From Pseudanabaena sp. ABRG5-3 (GTDB taxonomy: Bacteria; Cyanobacteriota; Cyanobacteriia; Pseudanabaenales; Pseudanabaenaceae), in contig NZ_AP017560.1 of NCBI RefSeq assembly GCF_003967015.1, positions 1,674,001 through 1,738,000 of the forward strand: DNA of 64,000 nucleotides, in the 5' to 3' direction. The notes under the pieces are model-generated. The model saw only the letters and a list, made by a program, of their open reading frames with translations, searched no databases and was not told the DNA's origin. Both the position numbers and the translations under genes were made by a program. Positions 1 to 10,800 of this stretch are shown piece by piece. How positions within the stretch are numbered: position 1 is the stretch's first letter; each line of letters opens with the position of its first letter.

Positions 1-356
1 GAGGATTTATCGCATGGTCACAGATGGGTGATGCCAATGCCAGTATTCCCACACCGCAACCTGTATATATGCGTCCCATGTTTGGCAGCTATGGCGGTGC
101 GATCGCGCCTACATCCTTTACTTTTATTTCTCAAGCTGCAATGGAACGCGATATTCCTACTCAATTAGGCTTGAAGAAACAAGTACTTACGGTTAAAGGA
201 ACTCGTAATATTAGCAAACGTGACTTAAAGCTCAATGATGCTTTGCCAGTTATGGAAGTAGATCCAGAAACCTATGAAGTTCGTGCTGATGGCGAATTAT
301 TGACCTGTGAGCCTGCGTCAGTATTGCCGATGGCTCAGCGATATTTCTTGTTTTAG
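1..356 (+). CDS. ureC: Urease subunit alpha, C-terminal end (partial)
   Basis: The reading frame is already open at the left edge (codons start at position 3) and encodes [20 protein letters not shown] followed by [12 protein letters not shown], which is the conserved C-terminal part of the urease catalytic subunit. The enzyme hydrolyses urea to ammonia and carbamate at a di-nickel centre in the cytoplasm; the Ni-binding residues lie upstream, outside the window. The visible piece is about 117 residues and ends in the typical aromatic tail RYFLF. An internal ATG at 24 is not the start. A strong hairpin follows the stop codon. Identity is secure from the sequence; the rest of the ure cluster must lie to the left. 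Confidence 0.93.
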   Translation, partial: GFIAWSQMGDANASIPTPQPVYMRPMFGSYGGAIAPTSFTFISQAAMERDIPTQLGLKKQVLTVKGTRNISKRDLKLNDALPVMEVDPETYEVRADGELLTCEPASVLPMAQRYFLF

Positions 357-371
357 AACTTCTATCCCTAT

Positions 372-432
372 AAAAAGGAACCAATTTTTTGTAGCGCAGC
401 TAAGCCACGCCACAAAAAATTGGTTCCTTTTT
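372..432. terminator. Bidirectional terminator hairpin between ureC and bcp
   Basis: Two perfectly complementary 21-base arms (372-392 and 412-432) flank a 19-base loop. The arms begin with a run of A and end with a run of T, so on both strands the stem is followed by a U-tract. The neighbours converge, so one structure could terminate both. Assigned from sequence only. Confidence 0.8.
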
Positions 433-446
433 AAATTGTAGAACCC

Positions 447-884
447 TTACAATCCTAATGCAGCTAAAATATCACTGGCATGGGTGGATGTGTTGATTGC
501 AGTATCGACAAGAATTATTTTCCCTTCGGGGCTAATTACATAGGTAACGCGCTTGGCATAACCACCACCATCAACATCAAAAGCTTGGATCAGCTCTTTG
601 TTGGTATCCGCCAATAATGGAAAATTGAGGTCGTATTTTGCAGTGAAGGCTCGATGGGCGGCTTCATCATCAGCACTGACTCCTAGAACCACCACATCTT
701 TACCTTCGTATTGAGGTTTAGCATCGCGGAAGCTACAGGCTTGTTTAGTACAACCGGGGGTATCGTCTTTAGGATAGAAGTACAATACTACGGTTTTACC
801 AGCAAAATCAGATAAAGATACTGTATTGCCGTTGGTATCTTGGGCGGTAAATGCTGGGGCATCTGTACCTACTGCTAGAGGCAT
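447..884 (-). CDS. bcp: Thioredoxin-dependent peroxiredoxin, PrxQ/Bcp family
   Basis: The protein (145 aa) is the usual length for PrxQ/Bcp, an atypical 2-Cys peroxiredoxin that reduces hydrogen and alkyl hydroperoxides with electrons from thioredoxin. The motif DDTPGCTKQACSFRD places the peroxidatic Cys at residue 45 and the resolving Cys at residue 50, the five-residue spacing characteristic of PrxQ. The fold signature FYPKD precedes it and an AhpC/TSA-like pattern continues to the end. There is no signal peptide, so it should be cytosolic. It is a single-gene unit, convergent with ureC and about 90 bases downstream of argH in the same direction. Confidence 0.95.
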   Translation of the reverse strand: MPLAVGTDAPAFTAQDTNGNTVSLSDFAGKTVVLYFYPKDDTPGCTKQACSFRDAKPQYEGKDVVVLGVSADDEAAHRAFTAKYDLNFPLLADTNKELIQAFDVDGGGYAKRVTYVISPEGKIILVDTAINTSTHASDILAALGL

Positions 885-972
885 AATTAACCTTTTTATA
901 TTTTATGGATAATGTTGGGATTTTAGCACAGCTAAAATTTCAGACAGTGTTCGGTGATGTTTACGCGATTAA

Positions 973-2364
973 CTACGCAATTAACTTTTTCGCTGCTTCG
1001 ATTTGAATTTTGACCTGATCAAAACCAGTTCCACCATAACTATTACGAACTTTGACCACTTGTGCGGGCGCGATCGCATCGACAATATCCGCCTCAAACT
1101 GAGGATGGAAGGTTTTCCAACGCTCAACGGATAGATCCTTCAGCAAAATTCCTTCGCTAGTACAGGTTTTGACCAACTTCCCAACTAGTTGATATGCCTC
1201 ACGGAAAGGTACTCCTTTAGATGCGAGATAATCGGCAACATCGGTCGCATTAGAGAAGTCCTCAGCAACGGCTTCAGCAAGGCGTTTGGGCTGAAATTCA
1301 ATGCCTTCTTCAACGAGAATCGTCATTGCTTCCAAACAGGCGCGAACGGTTACTACGGCATCAAAAATTCCTTCCTTATCCTCCTGCATATCTTTGTTAT
1401 AAGCTAGAGGTAAACCCTTGATAATTGTCAGCAATCCTTGGAGATGTCCAAACACACGTCCAGTTTTACCACGTACTAATTCGGGAACGTCAGGGTTTTT
1501 CTTTTGGGGCATGATGCTAGAGCCAGTGCTGACGCGATCGCTTAGCTTTACAAAACTAAATTCCTGTGATGACCAAAGAATTACTTCTTCGGAAAGGCGG
1601 CTAAGATGTACCATGATCAAACTTGCCGCGCAGAGAAACTCCACCGCAAAGTCGCGATCAGAAACACCGTCAAGGCTATTGCGCCCCACAGACCCAAAGT
1701 TTAATAGTTCCGCAGTGTAATGACGATCAATTGGATGGGGTGTACCCGCCAAAGCACCCGAACCAAGGGGAGAAATATTGACTCGGTTATAAATCTCATC
1801 CAGCCTTGTCCAGTCACGCTGGGCCATCTCGAAATAGGCAAGGAGATGATGGGCGAGACTAATGGGCTGGGCGCGTTGTAGATGTGTATATCCGGGGATG
1901 AAAGTCTCAACATGTTGCTCAGCTTTACCAACTAGAGTTTGTTGCCAAGTTCGCAGATCCTCTTGGATTTTGCGAATTTGGTCACGCAGATATAAACGCA
2001 CATCTGTAGCAACTTGATCATTACGCGATCGCGCAGTATGTACTTTTTTGCCGACATCACCGATCAATTCCGTCAGACGACGCTCTACCGCAAAATGGAC
2101 ATCCTCAGCATCAACCCCAGGGTTAAAATTTCCAGATCGATATTCTTGGCGGATCTGCTCTAATCCGTTGACAAGCATTTCCCCTTCTTTGGTGCTAATG
2201 ATGCCGACTTTCGCTAGCATCCGCGAATGTGCTTGCGATCCCGTGATGTCGTATTCAATTAAATTAATGTCAAAATTAATGCTGGCATTAAATAGTGCGA
2301 TCGCAGGATGCAGCGCGGTCTCGAAACGCTGACTCCAAGGTTGGGGGGCTGTTGGCTGGCTCAT
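973..2364 (-). CDS. argH: Argininosuccinate lyase
   Basis: ArgH cleaves argininosuccinate to arginine and fumarate, the last step of arginine biosynthesis, as a cytosolic homotetramer. The 463-aa length matches the family. The fumarase/aspartase superfamily signature [12 protein letters not shown] lies at residues 281-292 and carries the catalytic serine of the mobile loop. The N-terminal [11 protein letters not shown] block (about 111-121) and [10 protein letters not shown] (158-167, with the active-site histidine) are also intact. The ATG at 2364 is in a good context and upstream codons are not conserved. The gene is divergent from the thyX-like gene; a palindrome lies between them. Confidence 0.97.
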   Translation of the reverse strand: MSQPTAPQPWSQRFETALHPAIALFNASINFDINLIEYDITGSQAHSRMLAKVGIISTKEGEMLVNGLEQIRQEYRSGNFNPGVDAEDVHFAVERRLTELIGDVGKKVHTARSRNDQVATDVRLYLRDQIRKIQEDLRTWQQTLVGKAEQHVETFIPGYTHLQRAQPISLAHHLLAYFEMAQRDWTRLDEIYNRVNISPLGSGALAGTPHPIDRHYTAELLNFGSVGRNSLDGVSDRDFAVEFLCAASLIMVHLSRLSEEVILWSSQEFSFVKLSDRVSTGSSIMPQKKNPDVPELVRGKTGRVFGHLQGLLTIIKGLPLAYNKDMQEDKEGIFDAVVTVRACLEAMTILVEEGIEFQPKRLAEAVAEDFSNATDVADYLASKGVPFREAYQLVGKLVKTCTSEGILLKDLSVERWKTFHPQFEADIVDAIAPAQVVKVRNSYGGTGFDQVKIQIEAAKKLIA

Positions 2365-2457
2365 ACAAAAAAACTGTAGTACTTGAAGACTTAGTTTACT
2401 TTTTGACAGCCAGTTTTGCGCCTTTTTGTCATGAATTCATTATTTATCGTACTTTGC

Positions 2458-2488
2458 TAGCTGAGCGCCCCGCAGGGGCGCTCAGCTA
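2458..2488. repeat. Intergenic palindrome between divergent argH and thyX-like genes
   Basis: A perfect 14-base inverted repeat (arms 2458-2471 and 2475-2488, arm TAGCTGAGCGCCCC) with a 3-base loop GCA. Both neighbouring genes point away from it, so it cannot be a normal terminator for either one. It resembles the other GC-cored palindromes in the window and could act as a REP-like element or in a 5' leader. It is not followed by a U-tract. Confidence 0.75.
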
Positions 2489-2572
2489 CTTGCAATTAGC
2501 CGTTATCTTAAAAGCCATACCCCATATAGCCAATCAAGACTACAATCTTAGATGAATTAAGAATTAAGCATC

Positions 2573-3394
2573 ATGTTTCAACCCCAAGCCGCCATCATTG
2601 CGGATAGCGTTAATTTAACAGGTGATCGCCTGACTACTTTTGTGCTGACCTACCACCGCATGATTCACTCAGAATTCATGACCCATCGGATGCTCAGTAA
2701 AAATAGCAGTAGCAGTCGCGCCATTCCTGTCGAGAAGATGATTAAACTTGTCGAGAGTCAAGAAGTCTATCCATTACATTGGGGTAAAAATCAAAAGGGA
2801 ATGTCCGCCCAAACTGAAGTTACAGAAGAGGAAATGCAAGCTGCCTCAGCAGTGTGGCAGGAAGCTCGACTTGATGCGATTCGTCATGCCAAACAATTAG
2901 TGCATATTGGTATTCATAAACAAGTTGTTAATCGCCTTTTAGAACCTTTTTCCACAATTACTGTAATTTGTTCAGGAACCGAATATCAAAACTTTTTCGA
3001 TCAGCGTTGCCATCCTGACGCACAGCCTGAGATTCAAGCCTTGGCAAATAAAATGAAAGCTGCCTATGATGCGAGTCAGCCTAAACAACTAGCCGCAGGG
3101 GAATGGCACTTGCCACTAATTAAACAAGAAGATATTGATGAGATTAGCGATATTAATGAATTGATTAAAGTAGCGGTAGGGCGTTGTGCGCGAGTGAGCT
3201 ATCTTAATCATGATGGGGTTCGCAATCTTGCCGATGATGTGAAACTGCACGATCGCCTATTAACCTCTAAACCAGCTCACCTATCCCCCTTTGAGCATGT
3301 TGCTATGGCAATTTCTAATTCCGAAAAACGGGCTAATTTCACTGGCTTTCAGTCCTATCGATTTGATTTAGAACGTAATCGGCTTAGTAAATAA
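2573..3394 (+). CDS. thyX: ThyX-like flavin-dependent thymidylate synthase family protein
   Basis: The 273-aa protein has the ThyX pattern: an alpha-helical N-terminus, the motif HRMLSKNSSSSRA (38-50) in place of the classical RHRxxSxNExSxR, then the RLLEPFSTITVICSGTEYQNFF block and AQPEIQALANKM, which match the dUMP- and FAD-binding half of ThyX. ThyX methylates dUMP to dTMP using methylene-tetrahydrofolate and FADH2. The first Arg of the motif is Thr and the Glu is Ser, as in a divergent, partly phage-associated subfamily, so activity on dUMP is likely but not certain. It sits 16 bases upstream of the glycosyltransferase gene and is probably cotranscribed with it. Confidence 0.75.
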   Translation: MFQPQAAIIADSVNLTGDRLTTFVLTYHRMIHSEFMTHRMLSKNSSSSRAIPVEKMIKLVESQEVYPLHWGKNQKGMSAQTEVTEEEMQAASAVWQEARLDAIRHAKQLVHIGIHKQVVNRLLEPFSTITVICSGTEYQNFFDQRCHPDAQPEIQALANKMKAAYDASQPKQLAAGEWHLPLIKQEDIDEISDINELIKVAVGRCARVSYLNHDGVRNLADDVKLHDRLLTSKPAHLSPFEHVAMAISNSEKRANFTGFQSYRFDLERNRLSK

Positions 3395-3410
3395 ATACCA
3401 AGATTTCTCC

Positions 3411-4658
3411 ATGTCTCGTATTAAAACAGCTAAAAAAGGATTTTCTAAATCGCCATCTCCTATATTATTAAGTGCTTGCCTCATTGTGAAAAATGAAGAG
3501 CAACATCTACCAAAATGTCTGGAGAGTTTGCGATCGCTTGCCGATGAAATTATTGTCGTGGATACAGGTTCCAGCGATCGCACCGTTGCCATTGCTAAGA
3601 AATATCGAGCGCGAGTATTTCATTTTGCTTGGCGTGATGATTTCTCACAGGTGCGAAACTATGCGATCACGCAGGCTAAGGGTAAATGGATCTTAGTCAT
3701 CGATGCTGATGAGGTTTTGGAACAAAGTGCGATCGCGATTTTACAAGAGGTGATGGAACGCGAGGATTGTCTGGCGGCAAATCTTTTGCGATCGGAAATT
3801 GGTGCGAAGCAAGCCCCTTATTCCCTGATCTTACGCCTATTTCGCAATCATCCTGAGATTACCTTTACGGGCATCTATCATGAATCCATTGATCAATCAG
3901 TAGCTGCCTTGCAGGTAAAAGAACCGCATTGGCGAGTTCTGAATGTGGAAGTTCCAGTTTTACTTCATTACGGCTATATGGATAGCGCAATTCAACTCAG
4001 ACATAAGTATGAGTTTGCTCAAAGGTTAATGCACAAGCATTTAGAAGTGTTTCCAGAGGACAGTTATATGCTCAATAAATTAGGGGCTTTGTATATCAAT
4101 AATCCTGATAGCGATCGCGATTTTGGTATTTCTCTATTACAAAAGGGCTTGTCATTAATTGATGATACCGATCAGCAGAATTTGACTCGCTGTGAGATTT
4201 ATTACCATTTAGGGCTTGCCTATCAACAAAATGAGGATTGGGAATCAGCGAAGAATGCTTATAAACATGTAATTGAGCTAGATGTGCCTAATCTCGTAAA
4301 GCTATCTGCTTATGTCAATTTAGGGAATATCTATCAAGAGCTTAATCAACAGGAAGCGATCACCTATTTTGAAAAGGTGACTCAAATTGCGCCCAACTTT
4401 GCTCAAGGACATTTTAATTATGGAATTGCGCTCAAAACTTCAGGATGTTTTACCGAAGCGATCGCTGCATACCAAAAGGCTATTTCTCTAGAACCAGACT
4501 ATGCTGATGCTCACCAAAATTTAGGTGTAGTGCTAATGAAAGTGGGATATTTTCCAGAAGCGATCGCCTCTTTTACAAAAGCCATTCAACTCCATGAGCA
4601 TCAACAAAATTATGAAACTGCGGAAATATTGCGATCGGCATTGCAGGAGTTCCAATAA
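3411..4658 (+). CDS. Family 2 glycosyltransferase with C-terminal TPR repeats
   Basis: The 415-aa protein starts with a GT2 (GT-A fold) domain at about residues 18-240: LSACLIVKNEEQHLPKCLES, the nucleotide-binding segment IIVVDTGSSDRT, and the DAD metal-binding motif at 98-100 within WILVIDADE. The rest (about 245-400) contains four or five tetratricopeptide repeats, for example HFNYGIALKTSGCFTEAIAA and DAHQNLGVVLMKVGYFPEAI. This SunS-like GT2-TPR arrangement is common in cyanobacteria; donor and acceptor are not known. There is no signal peptide or membrane helix. The stop codon lies inside the left arm of the shared terminator hairpin. Confidence 0.88.
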   Translation: MSRIKTAKKGFSKSPSPILLSACLIVKNEEQHLPKCLESLRSLADEIIVVDTGSSDRTVAIAKKYRARVFHFAWRDDFSQVRNYAITQAKGKWILVIDADEVLEQSAIAILQEVMEREDCLAANLLRSEIGAKQAPYSLILRLFRNHPEITFTGIYHESIDQSVAALQVKEPHWRVLNVEVPVLLHYGYMDSAIQLRHKYEFAQRLMHKHLEVFPEDSYMLNKLGALYINNPDSDRDFGISLLQKGLSLIDDTDQQNLTRCEIYYHLGLAYQQNEDWESAKNAYKHVIELDVPNLVKLSAYVNLGNIYQELNQQEAITYFEKVTQIAPNFAQGHFNYGIALKTSGCFTEAIAAYQKAISLEPDYADAHQNLGVVLMKVGYFPEAIASFTKAIQLHEHQQNYETAEILRSALQEFQ

Positions 4659-4686
4659 AGATTTTGGCGAAGCCAAAATCTTTATT
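4654..4686. terminator. Shared terminator whose stem contains both convergent stop codons
   Basis: Perfect 15-base arms (4654-4668 and 4672-4686) around the loop GAA, followed on the plus strand by GGGTTTTT. The TAA of the glycosyltransferase gene (4656-4658) is in the left arm and the TAA of the minus-strand DUF2459 gene (4682-4684) is in the right arm, so the two genes share one structure with no spare intergenic sequence. Confidence 0.85.
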
Positions 4687-5341
4687 GGGTTTTTAGTTGT
4701 TCGGCAAGATTTTTGGCTAACAGAGCGCGATTAGGACAGACAGCAACCCCTGCTTGGCGCAAACCTTCAGCCGCCCATGTGTTGCAATTAAAAGCGGAAA
4801 AATATCTAGGAACTGCCGCATAGAAGTTACCCACGCCATATTGACCTTTGCCGATCGCCGCTAAGCGATCGCCTTTCTCATTCACCGCAAAGGTCTGCTT
4901 CACATAAGCAAATAAATTTTGAAATCCCGCTTCTGATAACTCTATCGGCAAAACAGGAAACTTAAAAAACTGCTGAGGTGGTTCTGCAAAACTCGTCACA
5001 TGGAGAACGCTATCCGATGGAATAAATACTGCTCGCAGCATTGAAGGGATAGACTGATCGCCTGCAAAATAAAACTGGCGATCGCCCCAGCCCACTTCCA
5101 CAAATGGCGCATCCTTCCATGCTTCTGCACCAAAGTTCTCCTTATCTCGTTGCGCCCATGCTAAGCCTGAATGCCAGTCATGTTGAACAAAATAAATCGT
5201 CCGAGTCTTGGTATTGGGTGCAGGTGGAAATAGTCCCGCAACTGGACTAGGACAATAGAGAAAATAACTAGCGATCGCTACTGCAATCCCCAATAATACG
5301 CCTAACAATATCGCAATTTTTCTTTTGCGGGACACGATCAA
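4682..5341 (-). CDS. DUF2459 family membrane-anchored protein
   Basis: The protein (219 aa) has a basic N-terminus and one hydrophobic segment at about residues 8-28, so it is probably anchored in the membrane with the rest in the periplasm. Motifs seen are HDWHSGL (54-60), GWGD (84-87) and, near the end, NCNTWAAEGLRQAG (185-198). The last is typical of the DUF2459 family and looks like a Cys-based active-site region similar to papain-like permuted proteases, but no function has been demonstrated that I can cite. It converges on the glycosyltransferase gene and lies downstream of chlD in the same direction, separated by a terminator. Confidence 0.7.
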   Translation of the reverse strand: MIVSRKRKIAILLGVLLGIAVAIASYFLYCPSPVAGLFPPAPNTKTRTIYFVQHDWHSGLAWAQRDKENFGAEAWKDAPFVEVGWGDRQFYFAGDQSIPSMLRAVFIPSDSVLHVTSFAEPPQQFFKFPVLPIELSEAGFQNLFAYVKQTFAVNEKGDRLAAIGKGQYGVGNFYAAVPRYFSAFNCNTWAAEGLRQAGVAVCPNRALLAKNLAEQLKTQ

Positions 5342-5373
5342 CTTTCAAGCTATTTGTCTAATTATCATAAATC

Positions 5374-5420
5374 GAAACTAAACAAGAAAGGGTGTAAAAC
5401 ACCCTTTCTTGTTTAGTTTC
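5374..5420 (-). terminator. chlD terminator hairpin
   Basis: Perfect 21-base arms (5374-5394 and 5400-5420) around the loop TAAAA. The TAA stop codon of chlD (5413-5415) is inside the stem. The structure separates chlD from the DUF2459 gene on the same strand and could reduce read-through. Confidence 0.8.
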
Positions 5421-7458
5421 GCAGATCGGCGATCGCACTCATCGCAACATTGGCGATCGCCTGATCGGTCGCCTTAGGCAAATGGTAATACTTACCACCA
5501 CCTGCGGCAGCGAGTTCCTTCGCAAAGCCCGTTGATACAAATTTATTTTCCGTATCGATAACTAATAGACCAATATTCAAGGCGCGAATCTTGCGACAAA
5601 TATCGATTAATTCACCTTTGATATCGGGCTTATTTTCAGGATCTATCGGTTCACCCTGCGATCGCGCCAGTGGCACATTGCCCCGACCATCGGTAATCGC
5701 CACAATCGTGACCGAACCAACATCACCCGATTGACGAGCATTCAAGCCTACACGCACCGCTTGGGTCAAACCATGCGCCAGAGGCGAACCACCACCACAG
5801 GGCATCGTATCCAAACGCCGCCTTGCCGCTTCAATGGAACGAGTTGGTGGTAACAATACATCCGCCTTTTCACCTCGGAAGGGAATTAGCGAAATTTGGT
5901 CACGATTTTGATAGCTATCGGTGAGCATCCGCAAAGCCGCACCCTTAGCCGATTGCATCCGATTGAGTGCCATCGATCCAGACGCATCCACTAGGAAAAC
6001 CGTGAGCGCCCCTGCCTTACGAGCTAATTTCTTCGCTCTGACATCAGTACTTTCGACGATGACCTTGCGATGAGGTTGACGCGCTCTTCTTGCCTTTTGG
6101 TAGGGAGCCGAAGCGCGGAGGGTGGCATCAACGGCAATGCGATCGCTCTTTCCTTGGGGCAGAACTGGTTTAATATAACGCCCACGCTCTTGGGAATAGA
6201 TTACATTGCGCGTACCCGATCTCCCTTGCTTTTGCATCGACTGCGCGAAAAATAGCACTTCAGGATCGAGAATTACCCCTTCAGGATCGAAGATAAACTC
6301 TTCAGGAATTTCAGGAGATTCATCTTCCTGCTCTTGATCCTGTTCCTGATCCTCTTGATTATCATCCTGCTCCTGTTCACCATCATCATTGGGAGGTGGC
6401 GGTGTGGCTTGTTGCTGCTGTTGCTGTTCAGGCTGCTGCTGTTGTTCTAGCGAAAGAGGCGATCGCGGTACGATCACCAACTCCACCGCCTGACGTAAAT
6501 CATCGGCATTAACTTGAGTCCGACTATCTAGAGCCGCCGCCGCCTTTGCCACGCGCACCGCAAATAGTTCTGCTCGATGTCCCTGTACGCCACCCCGCAC
6601 TGCTTCTGCAATTAAATATTGCATTTGCGCTCTGGAAATGGTCACATCATTCAGCCATTCTCGCGCCAAAATAATCTGGGTTCGTAAATCATCCACATCG
6701 GCATCATAGCCCCGTAAAAAGGCTTCAGGTGAATTGGCATAATCCAACACCATATCCACCGCTTCTACTCGCTGATCAAGAGAGAGAACTCCGTCAGCAG
6801 ATAGATTAACCGCAATCCGATCCATCAAATGCTGACTTAAAGCACCTTCCTCTGGGTTGTAAGTGGCTATCAGCAGAGGTTGACATGGATGTTGATAGCT
6901 AATTCCTTCACGTTCGACTTGGTTATAACCTGTGGAGAGAACCGAAAGCAGTAAATTAGAAATCTGTGGATCGAGAAGATTAATTTCGTCAATATAGAGA
7001 ACGCCACGATGAGCTTCTGCTAATAGCCCCGGTTGAAATATCGTCTGACCTTCACGCACAGAACGGCTCACATCGACAGAACCAATTAGCCGATCTTCGG
7101 TAATTCCCAAAGGGATTTGGATAAATGGTGCAGGAATAACCTTAGTTTGAATTTCGCTAGGATCTTTATCCTTCATTGCCTTGACTAGCACATCGTCCCA
7201 TGTGTCGGGCTTAGTCGGATCGCAATTACTGAGGGATTCAATCGCGACTTCAATGGGTGGCAGGAGGGCATGAATACCACGAGCAAGGACGGATTTTGCA
7301 GTACCACGTCTACCTGCGAGGGCAATGCCGCCGATCGCAGGATCGATCGCTGCTAGCAATAAAGCGGTTTTAATCGCTTCTTGACCGACCACAGCCGCAA
7401 GGGGAAAGGTGATGGGGGTGTAAGAGATATTTGTAGTTAGGGGCAGCGAAGATACCAT
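5413..7458 (-). CDS. chlD: Magnesium chelatase subunit D
   Basis: ChlD, with ChlI and ChlH, inserts Mg2+ into protoporphyrin IX, the first committed step of chlorophyll synthesis. The 681-aa protein has the expected layout: an N-terminal AAA+ domain with a degenerate Walker A (GRRGTAKS, 49-56) and Walker [12 protein letters not shown] (152-162); a linker rich in Gln, Pro and acidic residues (about 338-385); and a C-terminal von Willebrand A domain with the MIDAS motif DASGSM (491-496) and a later TDGRGN. The low-complexity linker is typical of the D subunit, which couples the ChlI ATPase ring to ChlH. ChlI and ChlH are not in the window. The start is ATG at 7458. Confidence 0.97.
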   Translation of the reverse strand: MVSSLPLTTNISYTPITFPLAAVVGQEAIKTALLLAAIDPAIGGIALAGRRGTAKSVLARGIHALLPPIEVAIESLSNCDPTKPDTWDDVLVKAMKDKDPSEIQTKVIPAPFIQIPLGITEDRLIGSVDVSRSVREGQTIFQPGLLAEAHRGVLYIDEINLLDPQISNLLLSVLSTGYNQVEREGISYQHPCQPLLIATYNPEEGALSQHLMDRIAVNLSADGVLSLDQRVEAVDMVLDYANSPEAFLRGYDADVDDLRTQIILAREWLNDVTISRAQMQYLIAEAVRGGVQGHRAELFAVRVAKAAAALDSRTQVNADDLRQAVELVIVPRSPLSLEQQQQPEQQQQQQATPPPPNDDGEQEQDDNQEDQEQDQEQEDESPEIPEEFIFDPEGVILDPEVLFFAQSMQKQGRSGTRNVIYSQERGRYIKPVLPQGKSDRIAVDATLRASAPYQKARRARQPHRKVIVESTDVRAKKLARKAGALTVFLVDASGSMALNRMQSAKGAALRMLTDSYQNRDQISLIPFRGEKADVLLPPTRSIEAARRRLDTMPCGGGSPLAHGLTQAVRVGLNARQSGDVGSVTIVAITDGRGNVPLARSQGEPIDPENKPDIKGELIDICRKIRALNIGLLVIDTENKFVSTGFAKELAAAGGGKYYHLPKATDQAIANVAMSAIADLRN

Positions 7459-7525
7459 GCGATCGAGTTATGGGGTTATGAAATATGAAAAATTTAAAAA
7501 ATGAAATTTTAAGCTTCGGGTCAAT

Positions 7526-7549
7526 TATAGCGTTTCGCAGTCTGAGAAG
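7526..7549. repeat. Fragment of the TATAGCG dispersed element upstream of chlD
   Basis: TATAGCGTTTCGCAGTCTG followed by AGAAG closely matches the left end of the element at 58760-58854 (TATAGCGTTTTCCAGTCTA then GTGAAG). No matching right end or central hairpin follows, so this is a solo end or a decayed copy. It lies about 70 bases upstream of the chlD start. Confidence 0.5.
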
Positions 7550-7587
7550 CTATTATCGCGTTATCGCGATCGCGAATCATATTAAAA

Positions 7588-7718
7588 CTGATGTTATGTG
7601 CCTCACTCCGTAAGGTAATCGTGTGCACAGTAGGGGCGGGTTTAGTTGATAATTTTGTATAAAGCAAGATCTATATGCAAAACCCGCCCCTACTTTAGAA
7701 ACTTCCAAGTAACATCAG
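7588..7718. mobile_element. MITE-like element, copy 1
   Basis: A 131-bp segment bounded by CTGATGTTA and TAACATCAG, with an internal second inverted repeat (AGTAGGGGCGGGTTT against AAACCCGCCCCTACT). It shares most of its length with the segment at 26753-26888, including the inner blocks GTGTGCACAGTAGGGGCGG and AAAGCAAGATCTATATGC. It has no coding capacity. Size, terminal inverted repeats and dispersed copies fit a miniature inverted-repeat element mobilised in trans; no parent transposase is present in the window. Short flanking matches (AA on both sides) are too short to prove a target-site duplication. Confidence 0.75.
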
Positions 7719-7753
7719 TTATAAAGATGAGATATATCTATAGCCACTCAAGT

Positions 7754-7824
7754 CAGGACATAAAAACCAATAGAGAGTTGCGGCGCAACTCTCTAGGCTG
7801 GAGAGTTGCGCCGCAACTCTCCAG
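7754..7824. repeat. AGGACATAAAA palindromic element with two stacked hairpins
   Basis: The left part carries the family start CAGGACATAAAAACC, followed by two related hairpins: arms TAGAGAGTTGC (7771-7781 and 7785-7795) and arms CTGGAGAGTTGC (7798-7809 and 7813-7824). The GAGAGTTGCGGCGC core matches those at 16199-16265, 28322-28441 and 39444-39503. It lies between the histidine kinase stop codon and MITE copy 1, and could help terminate the kinase transcript. Confidence 0.65.
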
Positions 7825-7841
7825 CTATACAGCACAAAGCA

Positions 7842-10800
7842 CTACATCGCATGTACACCTACATGAATCACAAAATAAAACGTTGCACCTTGCGTGATGA
7901 GTTCAGATTGCCAACCTACAGGAGGATTGCCACCAATTTCACCAAAACTCTCTACCCAGATCGTTCCTCCCATGAGTTCAATCAGTTTTCTGCTAATTGC
8001 CAAACCTAGTCCAGTGCCACCATAGCGACGACTAATTGAGGTGTCAGCTTGAGTAAAAGCCTGAAATAAATTAACAATGCGATCGCTTTGAATGCCAATG
8101 CCATTGTCTGTAACTGCAAATTGAAGCTCATATTGTTTCTTAGTAGCTAAAGGACTAGCTGTAACTGAGACCGATATAGTGCCACAGGGGGTAAACTTGA
8201 TGGCGTTACCAACTAAATTGATCAGAACCTGCCGTAAACGAGCGCTATCCCCCACTATATGCGTCGGCATATCAGACTGTCGCGAATATTTCAACTCAAT
8301 TTGCTTGTCTTTAGCTTGACCACTGAGCAAATTAAAAACAGAACTTATGACTTCTTCTAAAATAAATTCTCTTTGCTCTATTTCTAGCATTCCCGATTCA
8401 ATTTTAGAAAAATCGAGAATATCATTGATAATTGCTAATAGAACATCACCGCTATCGAGAATGGTTTGGACAAATTCCTGTTGATCTTCTGTGAGTTCGG
8501 TCGTCGCAAGTAGCTGCGCCATTACCAAAACTCCATTCATCGGTGTGCGAATTTCATGGCTCATGTTGGCTAGAAATTCGCTCTTAGCCTTAGTTGCTGC
8601 TTCTGCGGCTTCCTTCGCATTAGCTAAAATGATCTCGGCATTTTTACGTTCGGTGATGTCCCGTGCGATTTGGATCACCGTATCTTCAGTCAAAGGTGAA
8701 ATACTCGCTACAAACCATAGATCACGATCATCTATCTCTAAACTATATTCACAACTTACCATTTGTTTAGTTGCCAAAGATGTGTGAATGGCTTGCAAAA
8801 TTATGTTGGCGGCTTCCTGTGGAAGTTCTTCATCAATTGGTTGATTTAAAACTTCTTCGCGGGTTCCCTTTAGGTTTAAGTCTTGGGTTGCAGCTATTTT
8901 AATACAGCGTCCCTCAGCATCTCGAACTAAGACGACATCAGTCATCGCGTTGAATAGGATACTTTGTTCTGTATAGGCAGCGTTGAGTTTTGCTTGGCTT
9001 TCTCGAAGTTCTATTTCTACTTCTTTGAGATTGCTAATGTCTTGGGAAGTGCCAAGAGTCTCCTTAACACTGCCATCATCTGCTCTCGAAAATACTCCTT
9101 CACGATTATATAGCCAGCGCCAGTTTCCGTCGGCATCTCTAACTCGATATTCTAGCTCTACATATTCATAATCGTTTAGTGCTTGACATTGCTGGATCGC
9201 TTCACAAACCTTTTCAAAATCATCGGGATGACAAATGGTTTGCAATAAATTTGTACCGATTTCTTGGATTTCGAGGTCAGAATAGCCTAAAAGCTCAGCT
9301 ATCGGACGGTTGACATAAACGTTGCGTTGTTCTTTTAGATCATAGATATACATCAGATTGGGGGTTATATCCATAATCCTTTGGACAAAGGTTTTGCTGT
9401 TATCCAAATCTGCTTCTGCTTGTTTGCGATCAGTAATATCTAGAGTGATTCCTGTCATGTAGATACATTGCATTGACTCATCCCAAATAGAACTTAGGGT
9501 GTTACTGAGCCAGCGAATTGTGCCATCAACTCGACGGATTCTATATTCTATAGTGGTATTGAATCCTGAAGTCATGATTTTGGGTAAAATCGGTTTGATT
9601 ATTCTTCTCATGTCTTCTGGCAAAATCAATGAGGGTATCAGCCAAGGATCTTGGGCGATTTGTTTACTTGTATAGCCATAAATTGCTTCTGCATTAGGAG
9701 AATAGTATTGATATTCCCAAATATCAAGATTATGAATATATATACCTGCAATAAAAGCTGGGGTGCTTTCTAGGAGTAGTCTTAAGCGATTTTCGGAATC
9801 TCTTAAGGTCATCTCCAACTGTTTGCGATCGCTAATATCTTTGATTACGCCAATCACACAGTCTTGTCCATCTAGATATACCCGAATTGCAGATATTAAG
9901 ACGGTTTTAGTGGCTCTGGTAGCGGTACGAATGACTACTTCAAAATTTTGAATAATCCCTTCCTTAATAAGGGTTTGATGATAATAATGAAAATCCTCAA
10001 GATTATCCCACAAGCTAATTTCTCGACAGGTGCGACCAATAATATTACTTGGGTCAGTTTCCATAAACTGACCCAGACTTTGATTCACATAGAGGCATCT
10101 TCCTTCTGCTAATGTCGCAATCCACGCAGGATCGGGGCTGACTTGAAAAATGTTGGAAAACTTCGCTTCTGAGTCACGGAGAGAGTTTTTTATTTGAGTA
10201 AAAGATTGGTGGAACTGCTCAGCCATCCAATTAAATGATGTGGCTAGGGTTTTAATCTCGGCGATCGCAATATCTTCGGATATCGGTCGCCAATCTCCCT
10301 TGACTAAAGCTTCACTTGCTCTACCTAGACGCAAAATGGGACTTGTGATCCAGCGCGTAATCACGATCCCAATTCCCATGGATACAACTAAAGTTAGTCC
10401 ACATAGCCAAATTGTTAAATTCTTATTTGCCTGAATCTCAGCTATAAAGTCAGTTTCAGGTATTACCAGTACCGCGAGCCAATCCAAATCTTGATTATTG
10501 AGATCATTCTGAAGTGGTAAAACCTGCACAAAATAGTGGATTCCTGCTTGCTCAAATCGTAATTGTTGGCGTTCTTTGATATTTTCTAAACTACCAAAAT
10601 GTTCAATCAGATATTGAGCAGTCATCTTGGTTAAATCATTTTGACTATTTAAAACATGGAGTCGGCGATTATTGGGATCGACATTTTTAGTCAGTCCCCC
10701 TGTAGTCAATGGTGCGAGTAAACCCTGTCGAAAGGGAATTTCACCTGTGGACATGCCAATCATCTGACCATTGCGCTCAATGATAAAAGCTTGTCCTGCT

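Noticed and set aside
7646-8009. Two overlapping plus-strand frames between chlD and the histidine kinase gene
   Set aside because: They read through the MITE-like element, the stacked palindromes and the 3' end of the kinase; protein sequence has no family pattern.
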